Shown piece by piece: positions 45,240 to 57,028 of a DNA stretch of 64,000 nucleotides. Source of the DNA: Ascaphus truei. Lineage: Eukaryota; Chordata; Amphibia; Anura; Ascaphidae. The DNA lies in the NCBI GenBank assembly GCA_036426205.1, contig CM071579.1, positions 15,934,136-15,998,135 of the forward strand, in the 5' to 3' direction. Each line of letters opens with the position of its first letter. Positions within the stretch are counted from its first letter, which is position 1. Under the pieces are notes generated by a model. It saw only the letters and a program-made list of their open reading frames with translations, ran no database searches and was not told where the DNA came from. The position numbers and the translations under genes are program-made.

Positions 45240-47077
45240 ATACAATTGGAGTGAAACTATGACTGTCTTTCTGTTAAAAGACTGGTGTTTTTTTGAGTCC
45301 GAATACAAAAAAAAAGTAGTGGTACGGTGTCAGCTTTCGGGAAATACTCACTTAAACTTAGGGCAAAACGATCGTGAACAAACACAATCCAGCCCTGAAA
45401 ACTTTAGCATTCGTTTTTGCCAAACGACTCTCACATTCCCAAACGCTGGGGACAGCCTCATAAATCAGTGACATGCTGAATGGTGCTAACACAAAAGGAT
45501 TCAGTTTGTACACGGCCAACTAATCTGATGAAGAAACCATTTGTTTTCCTGTTTGGTACGAGTGATATCTCACTGCTGACAAAGTGGATTTATTTCATAT
45601 ATTACCCCCCTGTTTTTGGTGGATACAAAAGCGGAGGGAATACTTCATTGTGTTTGTCTGTGTGCAGGAATACGCTGCGATTACACTAAGTGCAAAGTCC
45701 TCTGGAACAAGTTCAACAATGTGTATGTGGAATGTGGTTAAGCACTGCAAACATGCTGCGTTCTGATACTATTTGAAGCATATTCATGTTTCTGTGGGAA
45801 TCATTTTCCCAGTCATCATAATGTAAGTTAATTGTCAATTAATGAACTGGAGTTTTCTGATTCCTGGTGTGGCTTTGGAAGGCTTGTTTGGAAATTGTGT
45901 TGCTGTTCTTCTTTTTCGTACTATTCTGCGACTCTCTTTTGCGTTCACGTTGGAATTGCGTGCAGACTGGAGGGCTCGGTAATGGATCGATGTTCTAACT
46001 GCAGCGCCAAAACGTAAAATCAGGTAGGTCTCGCGTTTGGGGAGCTAAAGCGATCCTGTGTGGCGATTGGCTTGAAGTGTTGCACGTGATGGAACTTTCT
46101 TCAAACATATTTGTTTTCTTCCACAGCTCCAAACCAAAGGAAAAATAAACTGGAACCAAATGCCGAGCAAATGGAGCCAACTACAACACATGGGTCTCTA
46201 AAATAACAGGAGATGTCTGTACATGCCTGACCAGTACAACACATCCATAAACAGGCCTATAACGGTCTTGTGCCAGTATCGGCTGTGGGCCGATTACCCA
46301 TGTACCTAATAGACATTGCTACACAACCATAGTCATGTGTGCACCTCTTATCACACGTGTGCAGGTGGCATGCGTCAACCTTCCACATTATCTACTTTAA
46401 TAACAATCCAGTTCAACAAGCTTTGGTTTTAACATGTTGCTTGTTGCGCTGCATAAATATTACAAAGTGTTCCAAACCATAAAAAATCCACTGAGCCTAA
46501 AAATCAAAAAGTTGCAGAGTAAGAATGCAGCTGAATACTGAATAATATGAATATAGATGTATAGCACTATGAATTGTTATAATATTTTTGCTGACATGTT
46601 TAAATTCCTCTCTTTATGGTATGAGTTGGAAGAACTTTAGAGCTCAGTGTTATGCGACAAAAACAACCCTTTATCAACTGCAATAATATCATTGCTGGAA
46701 AAAGCTGTGAAGCTTTATCACTTATATGGTCAAAGGCAATAGTCCTTCTCCAAAGAACAAGACTTCTTAATTAGTTTTCACTAGTTGATGTTTATCCTTT
46801 GGCATTTGTCGGGGATCTGCAGTGATGTACAGTATGGGGGCTTTTCTTTGAATACCTGAGTCGTTTGTCTGGCCTTTTCCAGATAAGCTGAACCCCACAT
46901 AAACAATCTCAATTCTGGGCTGGGTTACTCTTTCCCACAGCAGTGTTTCATCAGCTGTCGCAACAACACTGTAATTACCAGCAAGGAGCCGATTTTCATC
47001 AACATACTTTTTTTCTGTGCTTATGCACTGTGCTTATAATGTATAATGCTTTGCTCTGTGCTTATAATGTATGTATG
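45240..47077. other. No gene recognised
   Basis: About 1.8 kb of AT-moderate, mostly unique-looking sequence. Short frames with weak splice-like ends (for example near 45669) lack any protein family signal. Confidence 0.3.
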
Positions 47078-48808
47078 TGTAACGGGTATTCCACCCCCCC
47101 CAATCTCATTATAGTGTGGGTGAGTAGAACATGTAGTGTTACCGGTGTGGTGCGTATACCTGTAGGCTCACCAGGAGTCTGAGCCTCCGCTAATGAGAGC
47201 CTGGGGTGTAACCTCTGGAACGTTTCTTGGTTCAGCGCCTCCACCTATGTAGGTCTAGGGAAGTGTAGAATGACCCTACATAGGAACTCAAATCAGAAAA
47301 CCACACACACAGTGATTTATATTATAACTAAGGACTTTACTACAGAATATAATAATAACCTGTGTCCCTCTCACGAGGGGACACTGACAGTGACGTCTCG
47401 CAGGACGATTCCCCGACAACAGGTGATCCCCACCCAGTGTCCCAAGAACCCCACCCCCAATGTCCCGTACTCCTACAAGATAGTCACTGTGTGACTGCGC
47501 AGTCAACTAAACCTCTAGTCCTTTTGGTGCACATGTGATGACATAATAACCTGCCGAGCACTCCGGTGCCGGGTCACAACAGCTTCTAAAAGGATCAGTC
47601 GAGCGATGCCTCCTTCTGATCCTCCAACCGACCCCCTGCAGACAGTAACACAGTCTCTGTGGACCCAACGTGGGTCCCAACCGCTTTCCGTGAACAGCAA
47701 CGTGACACACCCTGCACTATAGGCCGTCCCTATAGCACACGAGCATCCTTAAGTGGCTTAGGGGTCAATCTCCTAGGGCATTCGGGGTTCCTATCCTATT
47801 AGGTAGGTCTTGTACCCCACCCTACTCATAATCGGGCCCTGGGCCATGGATCCCCGCTGGTTACGGCGATGAACCCCCCCCCCCAGTTTGCCTCGTACTC
47901 GAACGCGCAACGCCGGCCTGGGCAATGGCTCCCCGGATTGGTTACCGCTATGAACCCCCCCCCTCGCCTCGCCACTCACTCCGCAACACGGACCCTGCTA
48001 TGCTCCCGGACTGGGTTACCTGCCTATGAACCCCCGCTTCCTCTTGCCCTAAATTACAAACAGGAACCCTGGCTATGCCCCGAGTGGTTACCGCTATGAA
48101 ACCCCCCAGTTGTCCCTATTCTTCCCTTCTGTTCCCCAGTTGCCAAACTAAAGTAAGTGACAGGTTCCCTATCCTGAGGGTGTCCCTGTGCAACACTCAC
48201 ACTACTGGGGACTCAGTGGCTATCTTTTGGGCCAAGGGGGGTGCTGCCTGTACAGGAGTCCCCCTCGCTCCTCTACCCTACCTCCTTCCATGTCTGCTCC
48301 TTGGCCTGACTGCCCACGTAGCTGCAAGCCCGCCAAATGTATCCTTTTCTCCTCCTGGCAGTCCTACAGCCCTATTGGCTCCTATGAGGCACCTGGTGCC
48401 TCCCTCGCTAAGCACTATGGGAATTGTAGTCCCTGGGCGCCTGTAATAACATTGGGGCCGCATGCGTGCCTTTCCTACACCTGCACTAACCCCTAATGGC
48501 CGCCGCAACATCCCTCTCACTGTCCCTACTCTCGCGCGACTCCTGCGCATGCGCGAGTGGTGGAGTAATGGCGGCGCTCTCTTCGCCAGCCGCCGGGACC
48601 TTAGAGACGCGACCGTGGCCTTAGCAACGGCCCGATCGCGTCCCCGGCAACCGGCCCGCTCGCGGAGACAGCGCACCGCTCCCTGCAACGGCCCCCACCC
48701 TTGGGATGGCCGTCGGGTCTGCCGCTGGCCTCCGGCAGCACCCGGCATCTCTCCTGGCCACGGAGGCTCCCTAGGAGGACGAAGGGGAAAACAGGTGACC
48801 TGGCTACA
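47078..48808 (-). mobile_element. Solo LTR of the chromovirus family, antisense, longest copy
   Basis: Starts TGTAACGGGTATTCC and ends GACCTGGCTACA. TATG flanks it on both sides (47074-47077, 48809-48812). The start matches the inverted end of the 3' LTR at 9781. A tandem-like section of CTATGAACCCCCC units (47860-48110) and a CpG-rich segment with GCGCATGCGCGAG (48480-48700) lie inside. Confidence 0.75.
47865..48110. repeat. Degenerate tandem repeat inside the solo LTR
   Basis: Repeated GGTTACGGCGATGAACCCCC-type units with intervening CCTCGCC and GGACCCTGGCTATG text, about 65-75 bp each, roughly 3-4 copies. This helps explain why this LTR is longer than the others. Confidence 0.65.
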
Positions 48809-48814
48809 TATGTA

Positions 48815-49970
48815 TAGTGGGAGTTAGATGCTATAGATGAGCCTTATATGTGCCTTACTTTACTTTCTAATTAAGCCATCTTTAGTGTCCAATAGCAAAA
48901 AATGAAACGTAGTTGAAGTGAAGAATACAATCACATCTTGGCAAAAGAGTGAGAGGAAATATCCCCAGAACGTTTTCCATGTCAACATGTTTACTCCATA
49001 AAAGGGAATCAAATCTTCCATGAAGGGTATTTTCACCCACCGCAGCATGACTGTGTGTAGGTCTGAAACATTTGTGATGCCTCTTTAGATAAATACTGTT
49101 TACCTTGCAATGAATTGAACTACATATATATTGTTTTTGTCTCCATTTGTTGGTGTATTCATGATTTGTTTGTGTATGTAGAAGACAGCTGTAGCCATAA
49201 TGGCCCATATGTAAATGGTTTCACTATATTTCATAGAGTCAGTCTGTCATCTTTCAATTGGTAGACTCATTTCATATGTCTACACAAATTGGGTTCTAAT
49301 GTTTGCAAAGCTACAGCCCTGCTGAATTTATTACCGTATTAGGTTACCTCAAGACGAATGGGGAGTTTACAGTTGAATTGTAGGTAAAACAAATCTGACA
49401 GTGAGAACGTAGAAGTTTTATGTGGTCCTTACACAGCTGGGCAATAAGGTTCACAGACTCGCATGGAGCCCCTCCGAGTTGGGCAGCTAAGAGTGTTTGA
49501 GTAATCATCTTCTCTGATACATAACTTTCCTATCAACCAACTGAGTCCCAAAGGCTCGCTCCAGCGAGAGTAAAAGACGTAGCCAGGATTCTACCATTAC
49601 TGACCAATATTCGGGGATTTCAAATTGATCTTTCAAATGTAAAGAAGATAGAAGTGCTGATGGGAAAAAGAGGTGTTCTGGTCTTGTTTGTTGTTTTTAC
49701 AATTCTTCACATTTTTGCTTGGCTAAGCTACTGTATAAAACAGTTAATCTGTACTTTTTAAAGAGACTCCACAGAATGAAGAGCAGATGAGCTCAGTAGC
49801 TTAGCAGTTGGCAAGCCTATCCTCCGTGTGTTCCAAGACACATTTTCTATATTTGTTTTTACAGCGCGATGTGTGAATATGCCCCTTCTTGAATCTGAAC
49901 GTCTGCATTCATGCGCGAGTGGCAGATTTTCCATCTCCAATGCAAAGTCAAAAGGTGTTTGCTTAAAGCA
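48815..49970. other. No gene recognised
   Basis: AT-rich unique-looking sequence. No supported exon or repeat. Confidence 0.3.
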
Positions 49971-49978
49971 GGGGGGCT

Positions 49979-50139
49979 CAACTCCAGTCCTCAAAACCCT
50001 CCAACAGGTCAGGTTTTAAGGATATCCCAGCTTCAGCACAGGTGGCTCAATCAGTTGAGTCACCTGTGCTGAAGCTGGGATATCCTGGAAACCTGTTGGT
50101 TGGTTGGGGTTACTTGAAGACTGGAGTTGAGTACCAATG
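49979..50139. mobile_element. Palindromic hAT-type MITE
   Basis: Starts CAGGGGGGCTCAACTCCAGT and ends ACTGGAGTTGAGTACCAATG. GCTTAAAG (49971-49978) and GTATAAAG (50140-50147) are an 8-bp duplication with two differences. Nearly full-length self-complementarity through CCTGTGCTGAAGCTGGGATA. Confidence 0.88.
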
Positions 50140-50499
50140 GTATAAAGGCCATATCCAGAAGAATAAATATATTCTCAGCTGAAGAGGAGTCAGTTTTTAT
50201 GGGTCTCTCTCCCCCCAATCCACATAAATTTCACAGGGGGGGGGGGGGATCTTTTTATCTTTGCTTGTTTAGATTTCTTCAATCTAAATTTACTATATAG
50301 TTCAGCTGACAGACAAATTCCTCCCAAAAAGACAGACAAAGTTAGCTGAGTCATTTTTAGAACACTTTACATCCCTAGTAACAGGGAAATTAGTTTGGGG
50401 ATTTACTGCTCAGAAGCAAGAGGTAGCTGAGCGCACCAATAGAGGATGCAATAGAATTAGTGCAAATAGATCATTTTAATGACTGAACACAGTCATAGA

Positions 50500-50540
50500 A
50501 CATCCAACGTTTCGGTGACTAACACCTTCATAAGGGACGC
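50500..50540 (-). ncRNA. Degenerate hammerhead-like motif
   Basis: The minus strand reads CTTATGA, A, GGTG-TTAGT-CACC, GAAACGTTGGATG. A perfect 4-bp stem II and the GAAACGTT box are kept. Box one has an altered second half. Confidence 0.4.
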
Positions 50541-50599
50541 TCAGAATCATCAAGGCCCAAATCTTTGAATCTATATGAAAATGCATATAGTTCCTAGCT

Positions 50600-51170
50600 C
50601 ATTCCATAAGGAAGGGGTGGGAAAACTGGGGGGGAAGGAGGGCAACATTTTCTATGGGGGATGCCAAACCGAGCCCCGCACTCTCTTCCCCACAACATCT
50701 GACCTTCATTCCGGCTTCTACGTCTGCATCTTCCAATAGCGACGATGCAACGCCATAACAATACAGCAATGGTGACGCGTTGCCATCGCAACGCAGCATC
50801 ACATGATGCTGTGACATCACTGAGGAGGAGATGCCGGAGAGCAGGTAAGAGGACAGGGGGCGCGGGGGGAGGCTCGGCTGCCATACGGAATAATCAGATT
50901 CATAATACAGAATTCAGTCGGTAATCCTCTTCAAAATTGTGTGCAGCTAAATGATTCCCTTGAAGTAAAAGTTCAGTGAAGTAGTTGTTAACACCTGTTG
51001 ATATGGAAATGGAAGAAAATCTGCAACTTGATCCTTTAGCGGCCTACTCGTATTCTTATAATGGGCCTATTATGCGCTTATTTGTGTTTCAAAGGTAAGT
51101 TATTTGCTCACAACCATAGAGCTGGCTCCCATACTCCTCCCGGACCGATGAGCATCCTTGCCGGATTATG
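50600..51170. repeat. GC-rich repeat fragment, otherwise unassigned
   Basis: The 50740-50880 part (GATGCTGTGACATCACTG, GCCGGAGAGCAGGTAAG) resembles the repeat near 10930-11010. The remainder is unassigned. Confidence 0.35.
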
Positions 51171-51177
51171 AACCCCA

Positions 51178-51178
<1 letters not shown>

Positions 51179-51212
<34 letters not shown>
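51179..51212. repeat. (TA)n microsatellite
   Basis: Pure TA tract at the left edge of the next foldback-bearing region. Confidence 0.95.
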
Positions 51213-51215
<3 letters not shown>

Positions 51216-51305
51216 AGATAAGGCAGTTGGCACTCCAATAGGTGCAAGCCAGCAGGGTGATACCGTTCCCATATAGAGAAGGAGTCATACGTTACCGTTC
51301 CAAGC

Positions 51306-51548
51306 GATTGGTAAACAAGAGACAGCACTCAATGTTGAAAATCAAAGTGTATTAGTGAAAGCAAAAATACATCCAGAACCCAACGTTTCGGTCCTACAGA
51401 ATGGACAACCTTCCTCAGGGGGATACAAGTATCCCCCTGAGGAAGGTCCCATTCTGTAGGACCGAAACGTTGGGTTTCTGGATGTATTTTTGCTTTCACT
51501 AATACACTTTGATTTTCAACATTGAGTGCTGTCTCTTGTTTACCAATC
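51306..51548. mobile_element. Near-perfect palindrome with two back-to-back hammerhead-like motifs
   Basis: Left arm ATTGGTAAACAAGAGACAGC pairs with the right end GCTGTCTCTTGTTTACCAAT. The arms meet at GGGGGATACAAGTATCCCCC around 51426. The plus motif at 51437-51475 is CTGAGGA, A, GGTCC-CATTCTGTA-GGACC, GAAACGTTGGG, with CCC before box one. The minus motif at 51380-51418 is the same apart from a small stem II insertion. The arms are about 120 bp. Confidence 0.8.
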
Positions 51549-51563
51549 CTTGATATATATATA

Positions 51564-52186
51564 TGTAGCACTGTTACCCCCACCCTCAAGGAGATATACT
51601 GCCGGCTACAAGGGTTGATGGTGTGCTTGAGATTCTATCAGGTGCTAGTGCCTCCAGTTATAGTGGGCTCTAGGGTTCCAGAGATCAGCCCCCACCACAA
51701 CATACCTTCCATCTGCCCAGGGTCTGACACTCAGACAGATATATAAAAGAACCAGGGCTTTATTGCAGTCAATACACATGATGGTGATACAGGGTTGCAG
51801 GGTTTCCTAGGATTCAGTCCTATGGATGGTGCTCGATACCCTTGATAGTATAGAGTCCTCTTATCAATCAGATGTTCTCCCCAGCCCCAAGGGCTGAGGT
51901 GGGTACGCTCATCCCGATGGGAGAGGCTCACAGCCCTACTGGTCTCTTACTCCTCCAACCCAGGACTGCTCAATTTTGGGTACTTCCTCTTTCAATTCTG
52001 GAAAGGGAGGGTCTAGTGTCTACACCACAATTGGCTACATGCAAACACCAGGTCACTGCCTCCTCTGTCACTCAGAGAGTAGCAGGAGGAGGATCAAAAG
52101 CCCCAGGATTAACCTGTCATAGCCTGTAGCTATCAGGACTTACATGACAGGAGGCAGAGAGGCAGACTGGACCAGCCTAGGCTACA
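51564..52186 (-). mobile_element. Short LTR with TGTAGC...GCTACA ends
   Basis: Starts TGTAGCACTG and ends CTAGGCTACA, with TATA on both sides (in AT-rich DNA). The minus strand carries AATAAA (complement at about 51760) and a TATATATCTGTC stretch. It shares terminal words with the longer chromovirus LTRs but is about half their length and may be a separate family. Confidence 0.5.
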
Positions 52187-52189
52187 TAT

Positions 52190-54489
52190 ATATCTGTTCA
52201 TATCCATTTTAAACCTCCATTTTGTGTTATATAAAAATAAAATACAGAAGTTATATACTGGGACTGTAAAGTTGTGGCTAAACATATCATAGTCAGGCCA
52301 CTTGCCACATGCATATGTACATGATGGGTACATACAGGTTAGTACATCACCACAAAACATGCTTCAGATACAGAAGATGCTTTGTGGCTCGAGCTGTAGA
52401 AAATTGCATCAAATTGCCACTCGTAAGCCTGTGTAGACGAAACACCCTTTATCATGACCAGTGACTTGAATACATACAGGTGCATGATCCATTATTGGGG
52501 CCTCAAGAGAGGCGCTGTATTGCAAATATACAATCGGAGACATCACCACCAGCCAGTTCTGACCCATGCACGTTTTCCCAGAAGCCTCTACCGGCTTCTT
52601 CCAGGGCAGAGTAATCACTCAGTGGGCTTATATAATTTAAGGTTCTGTGATGTCATCATAATTCATTTAAATTATAAATCGCCAAGACACATTTATAATG
52701 TAAAATAATGATGGTTTCATAAATAAATACATAAAAATAAATAAAACGCAACATGTAAGTACAGGTTATAGAAATGAATATAACTGCCAAAGGAATATGG
52801 GTACCATAGTGCTATAGTGAGATTAGGGACGATGTTAGGAAAAGGGCAGATAGAGTCCAATTGTAGTAGGGCATTTATACAAGTCAAAGATGACCATGAA
52901 AATTGCTAAAAAAAATGGGCTTGAATTTTGCCTATCTCAGACTCAGGTTATTTATCAAAGTCGCTCAGCTGCAAAACTGGGGTGAAAGAAGGTAAACAAA
53001 AAAATGTCCCAGATTTACAGTATCCAAAAGGAAGAAAAAAAATCTGATTGCTCCCAACTGGATTCATTTTTCAATGTTGTTTTGCTATTTAAACATGTTG
53101 AGCAAATGTCATTGAACCAGCACTTTATGGGTAAATCAGTGAATAGACGCCCCTTTCACTCACTAACAGTAAGACACACTCCTATTCTGCAGTGATTTCC
53201 ATGAGGTCTCAGTCCTTCTAGTACATACTTTTTTTTTTTTAATTAAAATCCCAGAAATTCGAAAAACATTTTTGCCCAGTTATTTGTTATTTGACCATTA
53301 GCAAAAAAATCCACTCCCCCCATTCTGATGTTAACGATTAAGAGAGGAGTTTCCTTTTCCAGAAGAAGAGATCCGTTGAAGAAAGACAGGACGTTTTCTG
53401 ATTTGTAGGCAGCCACTCTGATATTTAGCAGCAGTCCCACAGACGTCAATTGTGTCTCTGATTAAAAAACCCACGAAGTACTCTTTCAATTAAATCTCAC
53501 TGATATTGGTGATTGGAAGTGACGTTGACGACTTTGTGAACTAATACACAGTGTAGAGGAGAGATGCTGACAATGACAGGTAGTTTACTGTGGGTGACAG
53601 ATCCTGAATGAATATGAAAGGTCAGCAGGGTATTAACACGCATAGCATGTGGGAGAACATTAATATATTAGTGTCTGTATTTATTGTGGCTGTTTTGCAA
53701 ACAGTCACCAACACGAAGACCAATTATTTACGGAGAACTTGACAGTCTGTTTGAAAAAGATTTCACTGTTTATGACATGTAGACAAATGTGTGGGTTTTA
53801 CTAATACCTCTGGGTCTTACAGAGCACACCTGTGTTTTTCACGGCAACTTTAGGGAAGAGTGCAGATTAGAATCTCAGTACATTGCAGCCTCTTCTGGTC
53901 ACAAATGAACTCAGAAATGCAAGCTGTCTTACTCTTAAAACGGTGTTATCATAAGTATCTGCAACGCCCTCGCAGGAGAAGACCCCCAAATAAAAATAAA
54001 GCCAAAGCTTAAAATAAAATGAAATAAAATAAAAACATCTCACCAGACCATGTGCCCAAGAAAAACATACCAAACTGTCGCTGACTTGTGTTCAAGATGA
54101 GTGGAACCGTGACAACGCAAAGTACTGTACCAACCTTCCAATGAAGTATATTTGCATGAAACTGCGCCTGAAATGTACCTAACCCCACTTGATTTTAATT
54201 TTTTGTCTGTCTGTATCTTCATCGTTATATGTATTATTGACTTTAAATGTGCCCATAACTCCCCCCCCCCCTCCTTTTTTGTATCTCCCCCCAAAAAACT
54301 TTAACTTAAAAATAAAGTTATTAAAAAAACAACAAAAAACATGTTATCTATTATACAACAATATTTATTTAATTTTTTTTTTTTTATCTTACTTGAACTT
54401 ATGGAAATAAAAAAGTCCCCCCCCCCTTCCCCCCCCCCCCCTCCCCTTAATATTAATAAGAATATTGGAGGTTTGCCGATAACGGATCG
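52190..54489. other. No gene recognised
   Basis: AT-rich sequence of more than 2 kb, with homopolymer T at 53230 and C runs near 54260 and 54418-54442. No exon or named repeat. Confidence 0.3.
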
Positions 54490-54684
54490 AGCTTTAGGGT
54501 TTTATCAGAGACTGTGCATGCAATGTCTTGTATATAATGTATACCCTGTTCATTTATGTAACTGTCTTTGTAACCATGTATTATTTGTCTTAACTCTGTG
54601 CCCAGGACATACTTGAAAACGAGAGGTAACTCTCAATGTATTACTTCCTGGTAAAACATTTTATAAATAAAAATAAATAAATAA
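54490..54684 (+). mobile_element. LINE-type 3' tail, plus strand
   Basis: Contains TGCATGCAATGTCTTGTATA, AACTCTGTGCCCAGGACATA, GAGAGGTAACTCTCAATG and an ATAAATAAATAAATAAA tail. It is the sense-strand counterpart of 12250-12440. Confidence 0.6.
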
Positions 54685-55448
54685 AAGTGACCACTGCTAC
54701 TTTTGTGGAGATCACAACAAAGAATACAAATGGTAAGTCAGACCATGAAGAGAAACTCATAGGAAATATAGAACCAGACCTACTTCAGATTAGAAACTAT
54801 GGGACCATCAGGTCATTGGATGTATTCATTTGCTCACTGAACCTTGAAATTGTTGAAGGAGTTCGACTGAAACCTGGGTATTATGATGAAACTACCTACA
54901 CTTATCAAACTCCTTTGAAAGGCAGAATGATTATACACACATAGTTTTATCGTAGTCCTTTGAAAGCTATATGCTTAGGAATGTGTAACAGAAGGCAGGA
55001 CAGGGAGAATCAGCAGTGATGTGCACCGTAAGAAATAGATGATAGTTCTTTAATCTGTTTAAATATTTTAATCCTAAAACATTAGCTCTTTGAAGTTTTC
55101 TTGTATCAATGTTATATGAGCAAAAACACACCCCAACCACCTGAAATAACAAGAGACACAGGCCCTTAAGAAAGATTTGTTTATCCTGGATTTGCCATGA
55201 AAGCAGTCAGCAGTCTAATTCTGGAGACAATTATATAAAGCACGAGTTATTTCACAACAGATCATCTCGACCACCAGAAAATGATAGCTTTATGAACCAG
55301 TTGCAAGGATGAATTTAGCATTTTACCCACAGTTCCTTTTGACATGTAACATGGCTCATGTTAGGTTCAAGTTGATGAATTCTTCTTATTCCACAAGGTT
55401 TTTGTTTGCATCTGGTTTCCTTGTGGTTGGATGTATAGAAAACAAGAG
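54685..55448. other. No gene supported
   Basis: An 85-residue open frame at 54687-54944 starts directly after the LINE tail and contains a GGTAAGT donor-like site near 54732. No acceptor or family match supports an exon. Confidence 0.3.
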
Positions 55449-55449
55449 A

Positions 55450-55638
55450 ACGACGCTCCAGCGGACTTGGTAATCAGATAAAACAAATGTACTCTAAGAG
55501 GATTGACGTTTTGGTCATAACATGGACCTTTGTCAAGATGGTCTATGTTAAGACCGAAACGTCGATCCTCTTAAAATAAAAAAATTTAAATAAATGTACT
55601 TTATCTTATTACCAGGTCCACTGAAGTGTCGATTTCTG
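55450..55638. mobile_element. Foldback with overlapping hammerhead-like motifs
   Basis: Arms about 55450-55527 and 55557-55638 are inverted: CCAGCGGACTTGGTAA pairs with TTACCAGGTCCACTG, and AAATGTACTCTAAGAGGAT with ATCCTCTTAAAATAAA. Motifs: plus GTCAAGA, TGGTC-loop-GACC, GAAACGTCGATCC (55532-55567), and the minus equivalent with GTTTTGG instead of GTTTCGG. Confidence 0.65.
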
Positions 55639-56339
55639 GTTTCCATACATTCAGTTATACCTCCAGTCGTTTGGGGGATTCCTGGGCACCCGTGGCGGAT
55701 CTCTCGCTATTGTGAGTGCACCTACTTCTCTTTTCTTTGTGGTTGGGATAGTTTTATATTTGGTGGTGGTTCTTGTTTTTATTGAACCTGCTGTTGACCT
55801 CAGTGCCGGGGCATCTTACAACATATTACTGCCATCTGCACCACTAAAGGGGCTAATACTAATAGGACAATGTGTCTTCTTTCTCCACCTTGGTTGGTCT
55901 TCTCTTCTTCAGTCCGGTGCTGTCAGATAGCTGGAAGACAGTACATATTACCTGCGCTTTATGAAGTATGCAACTGGTAAAAGGATTGGCCTGATATATA
56001 GAGAAAACAAAAGAACAAATCTCCAGCACTCCTACCAATTTTTGCTAAAATATACTAGTGACGTTTACATTTAGAACATAAATCTGTGTGACAAAGAAGT
56101 CATTTGGTTGCATCTTTTGATCAAAACATGATTCAAGCCCGCCGACCTCGTCAAGGCAGACTCTGTTTACCAGGCACCTACACTGAATATAAGTCATTTC
56201 TTTATTGTCCCGTGGACTAAACTTTGTGACATATGTGAAAGTGCCCTGAAGGGGTTAAATAAATGAAGCATATGCTTTTATGATTTAGTGCTATTAAAAG
56301 CCGGCCAAAGCCAGTGTAGCCAGGCTGGTTTCCTTGGCT

Positions 56340-56412
56340 ACTAAGTCTGCCCTGACGAAGCCGTGTGTACCTAACGGCGAAACGCGTAGATTGTCCAGTC
56401 AGACAGTATCCA
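56340..56412 (+). ncRNA. Hammerhead-ribozyme-like motif, best-preserved core
   Basis: CTGACGA (56352-56358), A, GCCG/CGGC stem II (56360-56363 with 56375-56378), GAAA (56379-56382), then CGCGTA to 56388. The ACGCGT string is self-complementary and UA is a permitted cleavage dinucleotide. GTCTG at 56345-56349 can pair with CAGAC at 56401-56405 as a distal part of helix I. The arrangement fits type-I hammerheads with a minimal helix III. The single extra A is the main departure from the textbook core. Confidence 0.55.
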
Positions 56413-56842
56413 AGGAGAACACTGAGAACGCACCCTTACCATCGAGTCCGGAGGTCTCAGGCGCACTGGAAGAGAGGCGAGCCCCCGGCGTGTTTCGGAG
56501 GAGCGGAGAACAACGCGGTACATAGGGAGATCGCGACCCACTGTGTACCTACCATCCGTTACTGATCACGCAATCTTTTTTCATCCTAAGTGTAAGCCTC
56601 CATTTGTACTTTTACCTTATATCAATATATTTGCCGTCTACACTATATGGTCTGTTTCTCTTCTTTTGGAGATTGTCTGCCGATAGTTGCTGCATATTCC
56701 ATTGGGAACATCCACCACTTAAGTTGGATAACTGCTCCTTTTTATCTGCTTCAATGTGAGTAGCCAATTGTGAGCCCTTCATGAGATTAATATTCACTTT
56801 GTATGACATTGCTACACTATGTGATGTCTTTTTATTTTACAT

Positions 56843-57028
56843 GGCTGCAAGCTGCACTCCCCTTGTCCTTTTGGAAGTACTAAGTCTGCCCTCCCTGGCA
56901 GTAAGTCCTGGTAAGAGCAGGCCTGCCAGGAGTTATCATGGGTTTTCCCCACTCACAGTTGCTTCTTGAGTGACAGGGGAGGCGGTGGGCCTAGGCCCGT
57001 GTGTGTCCAATCACTGGATTCAGACCTG
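56843..57028 (+). mobile_element. LTR-like sequence, left part (split by the Harbinger-like element)
   Basis: Text after 63449 seems to continue this block: TCACTGGATTCAGACCTG here, GGTACCTACTTCCC there, with one CTG shared as a target duplication. The right part has an AATAAA at 63739-63744. The left boundary is approximate. Confidence 0.35.

Noticed and set aside
54687..54944. 85-residue frame with non-repetitive composition
   Set aside because: It begins at the end of a LINE tail, has no splice acceptor, and I recognise no family. A GGTAAGT inside it is not enough.
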